Below are positions 1-12,617 of a DNA stretch of 64,000 bases, piece by piece; position 1 is the first letter of the stretch; each line of letters opens with the position of its first letter. Source of the stretch: Cervus elaphus (taxonomy: Eukaryota > Chordata > Mammalia > Artiodactyla > Cervidae); the NCBI RefSeq assembly GCF_910594005.1, contig NC_057831.1, positions 37,716,001 to 37,780,000 on the forward strand. The letters run 5' to 3'. A program made the position numbers and the translations under genes. The notes under the pieces are model-generated. The model was not told the DNA's origin, did not search any database, and worked only from the letters and a program-made list of their open reading frames with translations.

Positions 1-2440
1 TAAATGACATGCCAGATTAGCACAACAAATGATAAAATCATATGATCATTTTCATATCTCAAGCAAAAGCATTTGGCAAGATTCAACAAAATTCTAAATT
101 TGATTTATTACAAAAACTCTCAACAAAATTAATATAGAGACAACATACCTTTTTTTTTATAATAAAGGGAATGAACTCCCCAGATGGTTAAGTGGTTGGG
201 AAACTGATTCCACTGCAGGGGGTGTTGTTTCGATCCCTGGTCTGATAACTAGGATCCTGCATGCTGTGTAGTGAGGCAATAAATAGATAAATAAATAAAA
301 GGGCATATATAACAAAATCAGAGTTAACCTCATACTTAATGGTGAAAAGCTGAAAGCATTTCCTCTAAGAACAGGAGCAACTGTCACCACTTTTATTCAA
401 CACAGTATTAATTATTTTAGCTACAGCAAAAAGATAAGAACAGAAGTAAAAATGGGATTTGTGAAGGAAGTAAAACTGTCACCATTTGCAAATGACATGA
501 TAAGATATAGAAAAAACCCTGAAGATTTCACCAACAAATTATCATAAATAAATTCAGTAAACTTGAAGTATATACAATATACAGAAATGTTATTTTTCTC
601 TGCACAAATAACAAACTATCAGAGAAATTAAGAAATAAAATATTTAGGATTGTACCAAAATTAATAAAATGCCTAGGAATAAATTTAACCACAGAGGTGA
701 AAGATTTATGTACTGAAAAGTATAAGACATTGATGAAGGAAATTGAAGCTGACACAAGTAAAAAGATATTCTGTGCTCTTGGTTGGGGATGAATTAATCT
801 TTTTAAAACAGCCATTTTACTTGAAGAAACCTACAGATTTAAAGCAATCCCTATCAAAATACCCATAACAGTTTTCACAGAACTAGAACAATTCTAAAAT
901 AAACATAGAACCACAGAACACCCACATTGCAAAGCGATTCTAAGAAAAATAGACCAAAGCTGGAGACAGCATGCTCCCTGACTACAAAGCTATAATAATC
1001 ACAAAAGCAGACATGTAGAAAACGGAATATAGAGCCCAAAAAGGAATGCACATAGTTATGGTGAATAAATATATTACAAAGGAGGCAAGAATATACAAAG
1101 GAGAAAAGACAGTCTCTTTAATAAGTGGTGCTGGGAAAACTGGAGAACTACATGTAAAATAATGAAATTAGAGCATTTCCTCACACGATACACAAGTATA
1201 AATTCAACATGGATTAAGGGACCTAAATGTCACACACCAAACCATAAAATTCCTAGAAGGGAACATAGAAAACCCTGACATAAATTGTAGCAATTTTTTT
1301 TTTTGATCTGGTCTCTAAGGCAAAAGAAATAAAAAGAAAAATAAATAAATGGGACCTAAATAAACTTAAGAACTTTTGCACAGCAATAAAAACCATCAAC
1401 AAAATAAAAATTCAAAGTGCAAAATGGAAGAATATATTTGCAAATGATATGGCTGATAAAGGGTTAATATCCAAGATATATAAGCAGCTCATAGAAGTCA
1501 TTGTCACACACACACAAAAAAAGAACAACACAATCAATAATGGTCAGAAGACAAGAATAGACATTTTTCTAATAAAGATATACAGATGGCTAAAAGGCTC
1601 ATGAACAGTTGCTCAACATCACTAGTTATTAGAGAAGTTCAATTCAAAAGAACAATGAGATGTCAACCTCACAATTGTCAAAATAATCATCAAAATGTCT
1701 ACAAACAACAAATTTTAGAGAGGATGCAGAGAAAAGCGAACCCTTGTACACTGTTGGTAGGATTTAAAATTATTGCAGGCACTGTGGGAAATAGGATGAA
1801 AGTGCCTCAAAAAACTAAAAATGGAACTACCATATGATTCATCAATAATTCTCCTGGGTACACATCTAGGAAAAAATAAAAGCATTAATTCAAAAAGTTG
1901 AATAAACCTCAATATTCATAGCAGCACTATTGAAAATGGCCGATATAAAAGCAATCCAAATGCCCATGAACTGACAAATGGACCAAGATATGGTATATGT
2001 CCAGTGGCATATTACACAACCACAGAAAGAGTAACATTCTCCAATTTGCAGAAATGTGGATGGGCCTCGAGACTTTTATTCTTAATGAAGTAGGTCAGAG
2101 AAAGACAAAAACAGTGTGACATCATTTATATGTGGAATCTAAAAATAATAGAAATATATATGCAAAGAGAAACAGCCTCACATGTATTATAAACAAACTA
2201 GTGGTGACCAATGGGTAGGTAAGTGGGGAAGGGTAAGTTAGGGGTAACAGGATTAAGAGGTACAAACTACTATCTATAAAATATTAATAGATAAGCAACA
2301 AAGAAATACTGTATAAGACAGGGAATTATAGCCATTATCTTATAACTTTTAATCAAGTATAACCTGTAAAACATACTGGATCACTATGTTGTACATGTGA
2401 AACTAATATTGTAAATAAACTATAATTTTTTTAAAAATAA
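1..2440 (+). mobile_element. L1 LINE fragment (ORF2 3' part and 3' end)
   Basis: The sequence reads as degraded L1 ORF2 downstream of the reverse transcriptase, then the L1 3' end. Typical L1 phrases are visible, such as 'aaaagcatttggcaagattcaaca' near 65 and the 'gtacatgtgaaactaatattgtaaataaactata' type tail near 2392-2425. It has many stops and frameshifts and is not coding. It is interrupted by a CHR SINE at about 167-300. The element runs off the left edge, so its 5' extent is unknown. Confidence 0.8.
167..300 (+). mobile_element. CHR-type tRNA(Glu)-derived SINE
   Basis: It has the tRNA-like head with 'ggttaagtggttggga', the B-box-like 'tcgatccctggtc' and an A/T-rich tail of 'aaataaat' units. 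It lies inside the L1 at 1-2440. Short 'aataaaggg' / 'aataaaaggg' stretches at the two ends look like a target-site duplication. Confidence 0.7.
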
Positions 2441-2652
2441 AATAAATAATAATTGGGTAGAGGAGTCCAATAAACATTTTGCCAAAAAAGAAAAAAATAC
2501 ACATGGCTAAAAGGACCATGGAAACATGCTCAACATCAATAATCATCAGAGAAATGTAAATCAAAAAACAACACAAAGATATCACCTTAGAATTGTCAGA
2601 ATGGCTATCATCAAAATGGCAACACTTAAAAAGGGTTGCCTAGGATGTAGAG

Positions 2653-2932
2653 CGGAAAAGGCAATGGCATCCCACTCCAGTACTCTTGCCTGGGAAATCC
2701 CATGGATGGAGGAACCTGGTGGGCTACAGTTCATGGTGTCGTGAAGAGTCGGACACGACTGAGCGACTTCACTTTCACTTTTCACTTTCCTGCGTTGGAG
2801 AAGGAAATGGCAACCCACTCCAGTGTTCTTGCCTGGAGAATCCCAGGGACAGGAGCCTGGTGGGCTGCTGTCCATGGGGTCGCACAGAGTCGGACACGAC
2901 TGATGTGACTCAGCAGCAGCAGCAGCAGCAGC
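2653..2932 (+). mobile_element. Bov-A2 SINE (dimer)
   Basis: Two Bov-A monomers sit in tandem, each with 'ggaaatggcaacccactccagt' and 'gagtcggacacgactga', joined by a 'cactttcacttttcacttt' linker and closed by an (AGC)n tail at about 2911-2932. An exact 11-bp target-site duplication, aggatgtagag, flanks it at 2642-2652 and 2933-2943. Bov-A2 is restricted to ruminants, so it helps identify the host. Confidence 0.9.
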
Positions 2933-3184
2933 AGGATGTAGAGAAAAGAGAACTCACCTGTGCTGTTGCTCAGAATGTAATTCTGTGCAGCCACTATTGG
3001 AAACATTACAGAGGGTTCTGAAAACATAAAAAAATAAATACATATGATTTAGCAATTCTAGTTTTGGTTATTTATCCAAAGAGATATATGCACATCCCTT
3101 ATGTTCATTGCAACATAACTTGCAATACCCAACATATGGTAGGAAGCTAAATGTTCAAAATAGATAAATGGATAAAAACTGATT

Positions 3185-3360
3185 ATATACACACACACAC
3201 ACACATACAGAAATACATATGAAAATACACATAAAACACATTATACATACATACATATACATATATAGATACACACATAAATATATACCATAGATACAAA
3301 TATACATGCAAATAGATACATAAATATATATAGATGTTTATACATATATAGTTATAAATA
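3185..3360. repeat. AC/ATAC-rich simple repeat
   Basis: A pure CA run at about 3190-3206 is followed by imperfect 'atacatac' and 'atatatag' units. It lies inside L1-derived sequence and is probably a length-variable microsatellite. Confidence 0.75.
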
Positions 3361-3739
3361 TTACTCAGCCATAAAATGACGAACTGTTGTCATTTTTGAT
3401 GACTTGGATGGACCTACAGAGTATGATGCTAAGTGAAGTAAGTCATAGAAAAAGATAAATACTACATGATCTCACTTATATGTGTAATCTAAAAACAAAA
3501 TAAATACAACAAAAACAGTTTTACAGGCACAGCGAACAAACTGGTGATTGCAAGAGAGGAGGTGAGTGGGTACTGAACAAGATAGTTGAAGGGGCATAAG
3601 AATTACAAAATTCTAGTTATAAAATAAAAATTGACAAGAATTTAATATAAAGAATATGGTTCATGATATTGAAATAACTGTGGATGGGAACAAATGGTTA
3701 CTAGACTTATGGTGATCATTTTCTAATATGTGTGTGTGT

Positions 3740-3862
3740 GTGCTAAGTCGCTTCAGTTGTGCCTGACTCTTTGAGACCCTAGGGACCACAGACCACCAGG
3801 CTCCTCTGTCCATGGGATTCTCCAGGTGAAAATACTGGAGTGGGTTGCCATTTGCTCCTCCA
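3740..3862 (-). mobile_element. Bov-A/Bov-tA type SINE fragment
   Basis: Reads on the - strand as a Bov-A monomer: 'gctaagtcgcttcag', 'ccaccaggctcctctgtccatgg' and 'tactggagtgggttgccat' are visible on the + strand. A TG run precedes it at 3730-3741. It interrupts the L1 3' end, which resumes at about 3865. Confidence 0.8.
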
Positions 3863-3955
3863 GGGGACGTTCTTGAATGCTGAATGATTATGTTGTACAT
3901 CTGAAACTAACGTAAGACTGTATGTCAACTATTCTTCAATTTAAAAAAAAGGAAA

Positions 3956-4239
3956 AGAATGCATGCCCTGACAGCCTTTCACCTGAGCCATTTCTTAGGG
4001 GTGTGTTTCTGATGAACAGCCTTGAGAAATGAGGTAATGTCTTTCCCTCAAAGAGGAAGCTTGCTAACCTCTCATTTTAAAGGTAGTGGGGTCCTCAAAC
4101 CCAGTGTTCCCCTACATAACATAGCTGAGTACATGCATAGCGTCCGATTGGATCCCTCTGTGTCTTCCCAGTGGGAACTAATGGGAAGGGAATATCAATA
4201 CAATACTATGCTCAAGCTTGTTGTGCTGTAAGTAATAAA
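3956..4239. other. Short unassigned stretch between L1 fragments
   Basis: No gene or confident repeat is seen. A 69-codon open frame at 4022-4231 has no recognisable similarity or gene-like context. Confidence 0.4.
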
Positions 4240-6745
4240 AATCTTTTATCTCTGAGAAAAAAAAACCCAAATTAAAGAACCTAATTTCACAACTAAAGGA
4301 ACTAGAAAAAGAATAGACTTAGTCCAAAGTTTGCAGAATGAAATGAATAACAAGGATTAGAGCAGTTATAAAAGTAATAGAAGGACCTGCACTAAAGCGC
4401 AGGGAACTCTACTCAATATTCCGTAATGATCTATATGGGAAAACAATCTAAAAACAGTGGATACATGTATAACAGATTCACTTTATTGTACACACGAAAC
4501 TAACATTATAAATCAACTATACTCCAATAAAAGGGAAGCAATAAAGATTACAAAAATAGTAGAAAGAGAAATAATATTGAGGAGTTTGGCCTGCAAAGAA
4601 ACATAATCAACAAACTCAACTAGTATAACTAAGAAAAAGAGAATGTGTATATATGTATATATACACACATACACACACACATACATATAAAGGCATTACA
4701 ATGATACAAATTACAAAAGTACAGAGGAAATCAGAGATTATTAATAATCAGATGCGAACAGGTTGAATTATTTAGGAAAAAACAAACTCCTAGAAACATA
4801 CAAACTACCAAGACTAAATAGTTAAGAAATAGAATACCTGAACAGACCAGTATCGAGAGAATAAAACAGTATTGAAAAATCTCTCAATAAACAAAATTCC
4901 AATAAATAAAATTCAAATGGCTTAACTTTTTATAACAAATTATAACAAATGTTTAAAGAGAAATTAAAGCCAAGAGTTCTCAAATAATTCCAAAAAGAGG
5001 AGTGAACACTTTCAAACCACCTTCTGAGGCATTCATTACTCCAATATCAAAATCAGACACGGGCACTGTGAGAAAAGTACAGATCAGTATCCCTAAAAAA
5101 CATAGATGACATACACTCGAAATACTGGCAAACCAAACTCAACAGCATATTAAAGAGATCATTCACCATGATCAAGTGGGATTTATGCCTGGATGCAAGG
5201 AGAGCTCAACATATGCAAATCAATAAATGTGATACATTACATTGAGAATAAAGGGAAAACATGATCTACTAATCATTAATCTACTAGTAGTAATAATGAT
5301 CTACTAATCATCACTAATAGATACAGAAGAATCTGACAAAATTTGACATCTTTCAACTTCCTTTCTTGATAAAGCCTCAAGAAAATTATATAAGGGATAT
5401 ACCCCAACACATTAAAAGTCATACAACAAGCCCAAAGCTAAAAGTATATTGAATTATGAATCCACAGAACATTTCTTCTGAGGTTTGGACCCAGACAAGG
5501 TTACCTATTCTTGCCACTTGATGCAACAGAGTAGTGGAACTCCTAACCAGAGCAAGTAAGCAAGAAAAATAAATCCAAATCATAAAGATAAAGCTAGATT
5601 TTCTTTGCAGATGACATTTTTCTATATCTAACAAAACCCTAAACATACCACCTCTCAAACACTGTTCAACCTAATAAATAGAGTAAGCTGCAGGATACGA
5701 AACCAGCATACAAAAATCATTTGTGATTTTACATAGTAACAACAGAAATGATCAGAAAAAGTTTAAAAGGTCTTATTTACAATAGCACTAAAAAGAAAAC
5801 ACTTAGTAATACAGTGCACAAGAATGTGAAAGACGGAACTTAAGATTTGATACCATAAAAGTTTTCAAAGAAAATGTAAGAAACTCCTCCACATTGGTTC
5901 TGATGGTTATTTTTCTGTATACAAGACAAAAAACACAAAAACAAAAGCAAAAATTAACAACCAAAATTAAATCAAACTTAAGCTTCTCTACAACAAAATG
6001 AAAAGTCAACATACCAAATGAGGAAAAAATGCAAACGTACATTCAATAAAGGGTATACAATCAAAATACATCTTTTAAAAACTCATAAAATGCCACAAGA
6101 AACCAAATAATCCAGTATGGATACGTAAGTGAGTGAGTGGTAGTCACACTGTCGTGTCCGACTCCTTGTGACCCCATGGACTGTAGCCCGCCAGGCTCCT
6201 CTGTCCATGGAATTCTCCAGGCAAGAATACTGGAGTGGGTTGCCATGCCCTTCTCCAATGGAGAGGTAAAGGAAATAGATTTTTTTTTCCCCTAAAAAAA
6301 CATACAGGTGGCCAATAGGCATGTGAAAATGTGCTCAACATGACTCATCATCAGTGTGATCCAAATCAAAACCACAATCAGATACTAACTCATGCCTCTT
6401 AGAATGGCTATCATCAAAAAGAGGATATTTTCAACTTACTGTCTTATTGAGGATATAGACAAAAGAGAACATGTGAACTGTTAGTGGGGATACAATTTTT
6501 GCAGCCACTATGGAAAACAATACTCAAAAAGTAAAAATAAATCCATTGTATGATTCATCAATTCCACTTTTGAGTATTTATTCAAAGCAAACAAAAGCAC
6601 TAACTTGAAAAGATATATGCACCCCTATATTTACTGCAGCATTATCCACAATAACCAAGATATGGACTCAACATAAGTTTTTTTCAACAAATGAATGGAT
6701 AAGAAAGATGTGATATCTGCATCTATACATTGAGCTATATCTATT
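4240..6745 (+). mobile_element. L1 LINE remnants (ORF2 RT region to near 3' end)
   Basis: Degenerate L1 ORF2 on the + strand. The RT-region phrase 'catgatcaagtgggatttatgcctggatgcaagg' is at about 5167-5200, and later 3' ORF2 sequence runs to about 6740. An additional L1 3' terminus ('taacattataaatcaactatactccaat') is embedded at about 4383-4535, so at least two insertions are stacked. A Bov-tA/Bov-A unit interrupts at 6126-6262. There is no open frame of significance. Confidence 0.75.
6126..6262 (-). mobile_element. Bov-A type SINE monomer
   Basis: The + strand shows 'gtcgtgtccgactccttgtgaccccatgg', 'gcccgccaggctcctctgtcc' and 'gagtgggttgccatgcccttctcc', the reverse complement of a Bov-A monomer. 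It is inserted in L1 sequence. Confidence 0.85.
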
Positions 6746-6751
6746 GATATA

Positions 6752-7565
6752 TACCCCCTTCAAGGATCACTGCCTTGTCATCGCAAAGGGGCTTGGGTAA
6801 CTCAATGAAGCTATGAACCATGCCATGCAGAGCTATCCAAGACAGACAGGTCATAGTAGAGACTTCTGACAAAATGTGATCCACTGGAGGAGGGAATGGC
6901 AAACCACCCCGGTATACTTGCCATGAGAACCTCATGAACTGTATAAAAGGCCAAAAAGATCTGGCACCAAAAGATGAGTTCCCCAGGTCTGAAGGTGTTC
7001 AATATGTTACTGAGGAAGAGTGGAAGAGAATTACCAATAGACCGAGAATGAATGAAGCAGCTGGGCCAAAGCAGATACGATGCTCAGTTGTGGATGTGTC
7101 TGGTGATGAAAGTAAAATCTGATGCTGCAAAGAACAGTATTGTATAGGAACCTGGAATGTCAGGTCCATGAATCAAGGAAAATTGGATGTGGTCAAGCAG
7201 GAGATGGTAAGAATAAACACTGATGTCTTAGGAATCAATGAACTAAAATGGATGGGAATGGGCAAATTTAATTCAGAAAAACATTATATCTATTACTGTG
7301 GGCAAGAATCCCATAGAAGAAATGGAGTAGCCCTCATAATCAACAAGAGTCCAAAATACAGTACTTGGGTACAACTTCAAAAATGACAGAATGATCTCAG
7401 TTCATCTCCAAGGAAGGACATTCAACATCACAGAATCCAAGTGTATGCCGCTACCACCAATGCTGAAGAAGGGGAAGTTGATCAGTTCTATGAAGACCTA
7501 GAAGACCTCCTGGAACTAACACCTAAAAAAGGTGTTCTATTCATTATAGGGGATTTACATTTTAG
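6752..7565 (+). mobile_element. BovB (RTE-clade) LINE 5'-region fragment with part of the endonuclease domain
   Basis: It begins with the BovB-type leader 'ccccttcaaggatcactgccttgtcatcgc'. From about 7141 it reads as the N-terminus of the BovB apurinic-like endonuclease (TWNVRSMNQGKLDVV..., then INELKWMGMG; the E of NELKW corresponds to a catalytic acidic position of this fold). The frame breaks at a TGA at 7384-7386 and the element stops abruptly at about 7565, before the rest of EN and RT. It is the only copy here that retains the 5' region. It is non-functional. Confidence 0.8.
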
Positions 7566-7849
7566 AAATACACTTGGGGAGACATGCACACAATTATGTA
7601 AAATAAATTAGAGCTATCGGTTCTGAATCTTTGATGTCTTTGAAAGTGTTTATCATTTGAATTGAGCTATATTTCAGAAACTTAACACAACTAAGTATAC
7701 ATTAATATGATTCTTATAAACTTTTTTTTGAAAATACAAAGAAATGATAAAGGAGAGTATGTCTATTGCATGAGTGTGGAGTATAATGGAAACTTACAAG
7801 AGCAAGCCTCAGCTGATTACAATCTCCATTTGAAAAGCTAGTATCTTTA
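7566..7849. other. AT-rich stretch without recognisable feature
   Basis: No gene or confident repeat is seen between the BovB fragment and the paralogous segment that starts at about 7850. Confidence 0.4.
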
Positions 7850-9710
7850 ATAAACAAAGGTGACCATGTTCATTTTCCAAAGCAAACTACAAGCAAAGGA
7901 AAACTAAGATTGGAGTTTCCAGATTTATCATAATGGTTTATGCACATTTCTCAGCTAATCACACCAAACTCTTACTAAAGATAAACTATACGAACTGCAT
8001 AGCAGAGGAATCTTGCAGAAAGCACCAGAACCAGTGAACCTCAGGTGTAATGGGACAAATGATAATCACAGGACTGAAAGACACAAGACACATAATCACT
8101 GATGTGGTATTCTGGGTTGAAATACATAAAAAAATCATAATCTGAAACTACCATGAAAAAAATGTCAGTTTTATGCAAATTTCAGTCCACATATACCTCC
8201 CATGTTCTCTGACTTGAATACTGTATTTAAATAGTCCTTCTTATCAATATACAGATCTAATCCCTCCTAATTACTTTTCTTCCCCAGAACTTTTATTTAA
8301 ATGGACCACTAATGCCATTCCAATTAAAAGTGTGTTTTCTTAATCCTGTTGTGATAAGTTGATGTTGCATTCAGGCGTAATCATTCCACTTTCCCCTTCA
8401 CTAATATCTCAATATCTGATATTATCCCATAGGGAATTTTGGCTATTAATGCCTTCCCGTGTTGCTCTTTCACAAAAGGGATAATTTTAATAACTCAAGG
8501 TCATTAACTCATGCTGAGAGTTTTCCACGCTCTGTGAGGAGCCTGGATGCCGACAATGGGCAAAGACTGGAACACAGAGGAGAAGTAAAGAGCTGACTGA
8601 CTATCTACGAAGAAAAAAAAGCAGTGGAAAACAGCCTCATAGACAGAAACATCAGAAGTAGAAAATGAAAGGCTTGCAGGTTCTCAATTCATGACATTTC
8701 AGGAGGAGAGGCAGACACAGCCCCTGACCCAGGACAGGACACTTACCTGAGAAGCTGCCGTTTTCTTCTTTTCTTCCTTGTCTGCATTGTTTTCTCATCG
8801 ATGTCGCGCTGAGAACCACATCAGTATCTTGAAAATGACTTCAAAGGCATCCACACAGCTCCTGCATCCATCTGTTCCTACCGCACCCAAAGGCAAAAGA
8901 ACCCAGAAACGCCAGCCTTTTTAAGAGAGATTCGGGAACAACGAGCTCCTGCACGGAGCTCATTTCTGGAGGTTTTTTTCTCACAGAAAAACTGTGAGGC
9001 TTTTCTTTCCTGTCTGCACGTGCTCCCCCCTCACACAGACACCCCCAGACTCTGCCACAGCATAGAGTCAGTGGGCCACACCGCCCTGCCCGTCTCATCC
9101 CGTGTGGAGCAGCCACTAATGCCTCCCCCAAGCGCAAAAGGATTCAAGACTGGAAGCAACTCTCACCCATGCACCCCACAGCCCTTGTGCTTAAACCGAG
9201 CCTAACTTAGAATCACCTGGTGTTGAAACAATGCAGATGCTCCCACCATGATCAATAGACACTGTGGGAAGGGCACAGGTGTTATCATTAAACCCTCATC
9301 ATGGAATACTAATGGAAAAGTGCATGGGAACCACACAGCAAACATTTCTTCCAAAGCTTTAAAGTGCACACGAATTTGGGGGGAATGAGGGCCCCACTCT
9401 ATGATTCTCCTGTGGGGTTCATGAAATGGCATCTTTAACAAGTTTTTTGTTGGTGCTGAGGTGATTCCCTCAGACCCGTATTCAGTAGCACTGAGCTAGA
9501 GATATCAGGCATAGCACACCTGAGACCAGTGAGTAGCGTGAAGGATTGGGGTAAGAACTTCCAGAAGCACAGGATCCCTGAGCCTGATTCCTAGGGGCTG
9601 AGCCCCTCCTGGAATAAGCGTGGCCTTGTTGTTGCTTGGAGAGGATGCTGCCAGGTTGGTGGAAATCACATGGTGGGTTTAGGGTATGTGAAGGGTTGCC
9701 TGTAGAAATC
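7850..9710. repeat. Paralogous low-copy segment, copy A
   Basis: This stretch aligns by eye, in the same orientation and order, with 17080-19120 (copy B). Shared anchors include tgtaatgggaca (8046 vs 17241), gcctggatg (8541 vs 17919), ttacctgaga (8743 vs 18134), agggcacaggtg (about 9276 vs 18743) and ggcatcttta (9428 vs 18903). The coordinate offset rises from 9195 to about 9380-9390 exactly where copy B carries a 192-bp MER1-type insertion plus an 8-bp duplication. I do not recognise the family. It could be an old tandem duplication or two copies of an unnamed dispersed repeat. Its last third resembles MER5-type sequence. The open frames inside are short and not convincing genes. Confidence 0.7.
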
Positions 9711-10099
9711 TATTCAAAGGCACTCTTGGTCTTTACATCTTTTAGCCCCCTCTCCTCTCAGGGCCCAGTTGGCCCAAAGAACTACTGGGGGGAGTGAGGG
9801 ATGACCACCTGTCCTCAGGTGAGCTGAGATTCCATAACCCCAAAGATCCAGAGCATGAAGTTGTCTACATCACAGATTTATTAGAAAACAAACCAAAGGC
9901 ATTAATGGAGAATTAACATTTTGTGCTGGGAATGGTCAGAAGTCTTTGAAAATGATGCCATGAATGCATATTTGGTGATTCACAAAGGAAATTGTGATCT
10001 ATGTTAATAAAGCACATTACAACTGAACCAACAGGTCAGAACTTTTTGTTTATTGTTTGTCTATGTGTTTGTGTTATAAATGTGAGGCCACAGTTTGTT
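9711..10099. other. Unassigned non-coding stretch
   Basis: No gene or repeat could be supported. Confidence 0.4.
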
Positions 10100-10745
10100 C
10101 TCCCCACCCCCATTAAGTATTTATACTTGCTCACATCTTTAAAGTGCATTCATTAAGGTAAAAATTAGAGAAAAGCATATCCACCTTTTCAAATATTCTT
10201 TGAAAATCTAGTATCTTTTATATTTTTATTTCAATTTTTAATGCAATTTTTAAATATTACTTTCCATTTACAAGTATCATAAAATATTGGCTATTTTCAT
10301 TATGTTATACGATATATCCTTGAGCCTATATGACACCCAATGGTTTGTGCCTCCCACTCCCCAGCTCCTATATTGCCTCTCCCACCTCCCCACTGCTAAC
10401 CACTAATTTGTTCCCTGAATCTGTCAGTTTGTTTCTTTTTTGTTATATTCACTCATTTCTTATAGTTTTTAGATTCCACATATAAGTGATATCATACAGT
10501 ATTTGCCTTTCTCTGTGTGACATTCCATTTTGCATAATGCCTTCCAAATATGTCCATGTTGGTGCAAATGGCAAATTTGCAAACAGTAGTATATGTGCAT
10601 TGTATATATGTACTACATCTTTCTTATCCATTTATCTGTGGATGGACATTTAGGTTGCTCCTGTATTTTGACTCTTGTAAACAATGCTGCTATAAACATT
10701 AGGGTGCATGTATCTTTTTGAATCTTTCAGTATATCCCCATAAGT
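10100..10745 (-). mobile_element. L1 LINE 3' portion, antisense
   Basis: The + strand shows reverse-complemented L1 3' sequence, for example 'gtttgtttcttttttgttatattcactcat', 'agattccacatataagtgatatcatacag' and 'tgtttgtaaacaatgctgctataaacat'-type text. It is strongly diverged and has no coding capacity. Confidence 0.75.
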
Positions 10746-10801
10746 GTTTCATGCTCCACATACTAGTGTATTTAAAATTTTAAGTGATTTTTAAAAACAG
10801 C

Positions 10802-10919
10802 CTTTTTTTTTTTTTTCTGAGAAGCTTGTGGGATTTTAGTTCCCCACAACCAGGGATTGAACCCAGGTCATTGCAGTGAAAGCACCAACTCCTAACCACT
10901 GGATTGCCAGGGAACGCCC
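10802..10919 (-). mobile_element. CHR-type tRNA(Glu)-derived SINE
   Basis: A T-rich tract followed by 'gttccccacaaccagggattgaacccaggtc' and 'cctaaccactggattgccagggaa' is the reverse complement of the CHR SINE tRNA-like head. Confidence 0.8.
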
Positions 10920-10924
10920 AGACA

Positions 10925-11760
10925 AATTAGACTTTAAAATAAGGACTGTTAAAAGAGAAAAAGAAGCGCAATACACCATGATCAAGGGATTAATCCAAGA
11001 AGAACTAACAAACTTAAGTATTTATGCACCCAACAAGGAGCACCTAAATACATAAAGCAAATATAACTGACTTAAAGGGAGAAATTGACAGTAACAGTAA
11101 AAGCAGGGAAATTTAAAACCCCACTTAAGACAATGGACAGGTCATCCAGACAGAAAATCAATAAGGAAACACTGACCTTAAATGACACATTAAACCAGAT
11201 GGATACGTATATAAATATATATATATACACATGCATAGCACATCCATCCAAAAGCAACAGAACACACTTCCTTTTCAGGTGCACATGGAACTTTCTTCAG
11301 GACAGATCACATGCAGGGCCTCAAAATGACAATCAGTAAACATAAAATTGAAATTATATAAAGCATTTTTTTTCCCAAACACAATGCTATGAAATGCACA
11401 ATGCAAGAAAATAATTGCAAAAAACACAAACACGTAGAGGTTAAACAATATGCTACTAAACAGCCAATGGATCACTGAAGAAATCAAAGAGGAAATTAAA
11501 AAAAAAAAAAACCTAGAAACAAATGAAAACAAACAGACAGACAAAAAACAATCCAAATCTATGGAACACAGCAAAAGCAATTCTAAAAGCAAAGTTTACA
11601 GTAATATCTTCCCGACCCAGAGATTGAAACTGCACTGCCTGCATCACCTGCATTACAGGCAGATTTTTTAATCCACTGAGCCACCTGGGAAGCCCAAGCT
11701 TATAGAAAACAAGAAATATCTTAAATGTACAACCAAACCTTACACCCAAAGGAATGAGAA
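10925..11760 (+). mobile_element. L1 ORF2 fragment with embedded SINE piece
   Basis: L1 ORF2-like sense sequence: 'caagggattaatccaagaagaac', 'tatttatgcacccaacaaggagcacc', 'cagaacacacttccttttcaggtgcacatgg'. It is frame-broken. A 3' Bov-tA tRNA-head fragment interrupts it at 11612-11697, after which L1-like text resumes for about 60 bp. Confidence 0.7.
11612..11697 (-). mobile_element. Bov-tA SINE fragment (tRNA-like head only)
   Basis: Reads as the reverse complement of a Bov-tA head: 'cattacaggcagattttttaatccactgagccacctgggaagccc'. The Bov-A body is missing. Confidence 0.75.
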
Positions 11761-12615
11761 GTCATTGGAATGAGAGGAGGATAAAGGGCAGGGAAAATGA
11801 GGATATGAATGATCACAGGTTTGGAAGCAATAGAAGGGGAGGAGGGCTGGTTTGAGAGCTCTGGAATCCAGGGGCTAGAGGGCCCATGGGGATGGACATC
11901 TTAAAATGCACAAGATGGAAGTGGGAGAGCAATAAAGTCTAGAAGGGGAAAAATTAGTTCTGGAAATATGCAGAGGTCACGGGGGCAGAGATATTGAGGT
12001 CACAAAGAGCAATAGAGAATGAAGGAGTAGAGGGATGGAGGAGGGGTGATGCTAGATGCAGCGGGTGGATTGAGGGTCACTAATTTTCCTTCTACTCACT
12101 AATTCCATGACTTGCATTCAAATCATAAGCTAATTGTCAATAGTTTCTGATTTGAGACCTTGAGGTAATAACCTCACTTACATAAAATACTTGTGATGAT
12201 CCCTTCAACTGAACACCCAGTAAAGGTTTAGAGAAACAAACGAGTAAACAATGACACAATAATTCTTCTCTTCTTTAGGGTCACTGGGTGCAAGGTGTGA
12301 TCATGGAAACCACCAGAATGAAATAGATTCTGCCTAGCACCTGAAGAGTCCTAAAGTAGATTCTCCCAGGGAAGCTGCAAATAAGAACCTATGCCTCATG
12401 ACACCCTGATTTCTGACCTTGTAAGACCCTAACCAGAAAGCCTGGCCAAGGCCACTGGCTTTCTAACTTATGAACTGTAGAATGTTTTTTAAACTGCTAA
12501 GTGTGAGGTCATACATTATGGCAGTGATTTAAAAAAAAAAAAAACTATGAAGTATAGGAACAAATTTAATTGTAAAATATGAGATTATAAAATATTTAAA
12601 CAATAAATCCGAGTA
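11761..12615. other. Unassigned stretch, purine-rich at its start
   Basis: 11750-12060 is rich in G and A on the + strand. The part near 12340-12530 faintly resembles the 3' half of an MLT/MST-type LTR, but I could not support it firmly. There is no gene. Confidence 0.35.
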
Positions 12616-12617
12616 AA

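Larger units (their letters stand above)
2455..3955 (+). mobile_element. L1 LINE 3' fragment, carrying two SINE insertions
   Basis: This is a second, separate L1 3' portion on the + strand. It repeats ORF2 C-terminal sequence already seen at 1560-2400 ('ggctaaaaggaccatggaaacatgctcaacatc'-like). It ends at a 3' terminus followed by an A-rich tract near 3940. A Bov-A2 at 2653-2932 and a Bov-A monomer at 3740-3862 interrupt it. It also contains the AT/CA-rich simple repeat at 3185-3360. Confidence 0.7.

Noticed and set aside
2911..2932. Trinucleotide (AGC)n repeat as a possible coding polyglutamine tract
   Set aside because: It is the normal tail of a Bov-A2 SINE.
1..7000. Traces of CLRN2, the gene expected left of LAP3 by mammalian synteny
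   Set aside because: Only L1, BovB and SINE sequence is readable here. No four-transmembrane clarin-type exon was seen.
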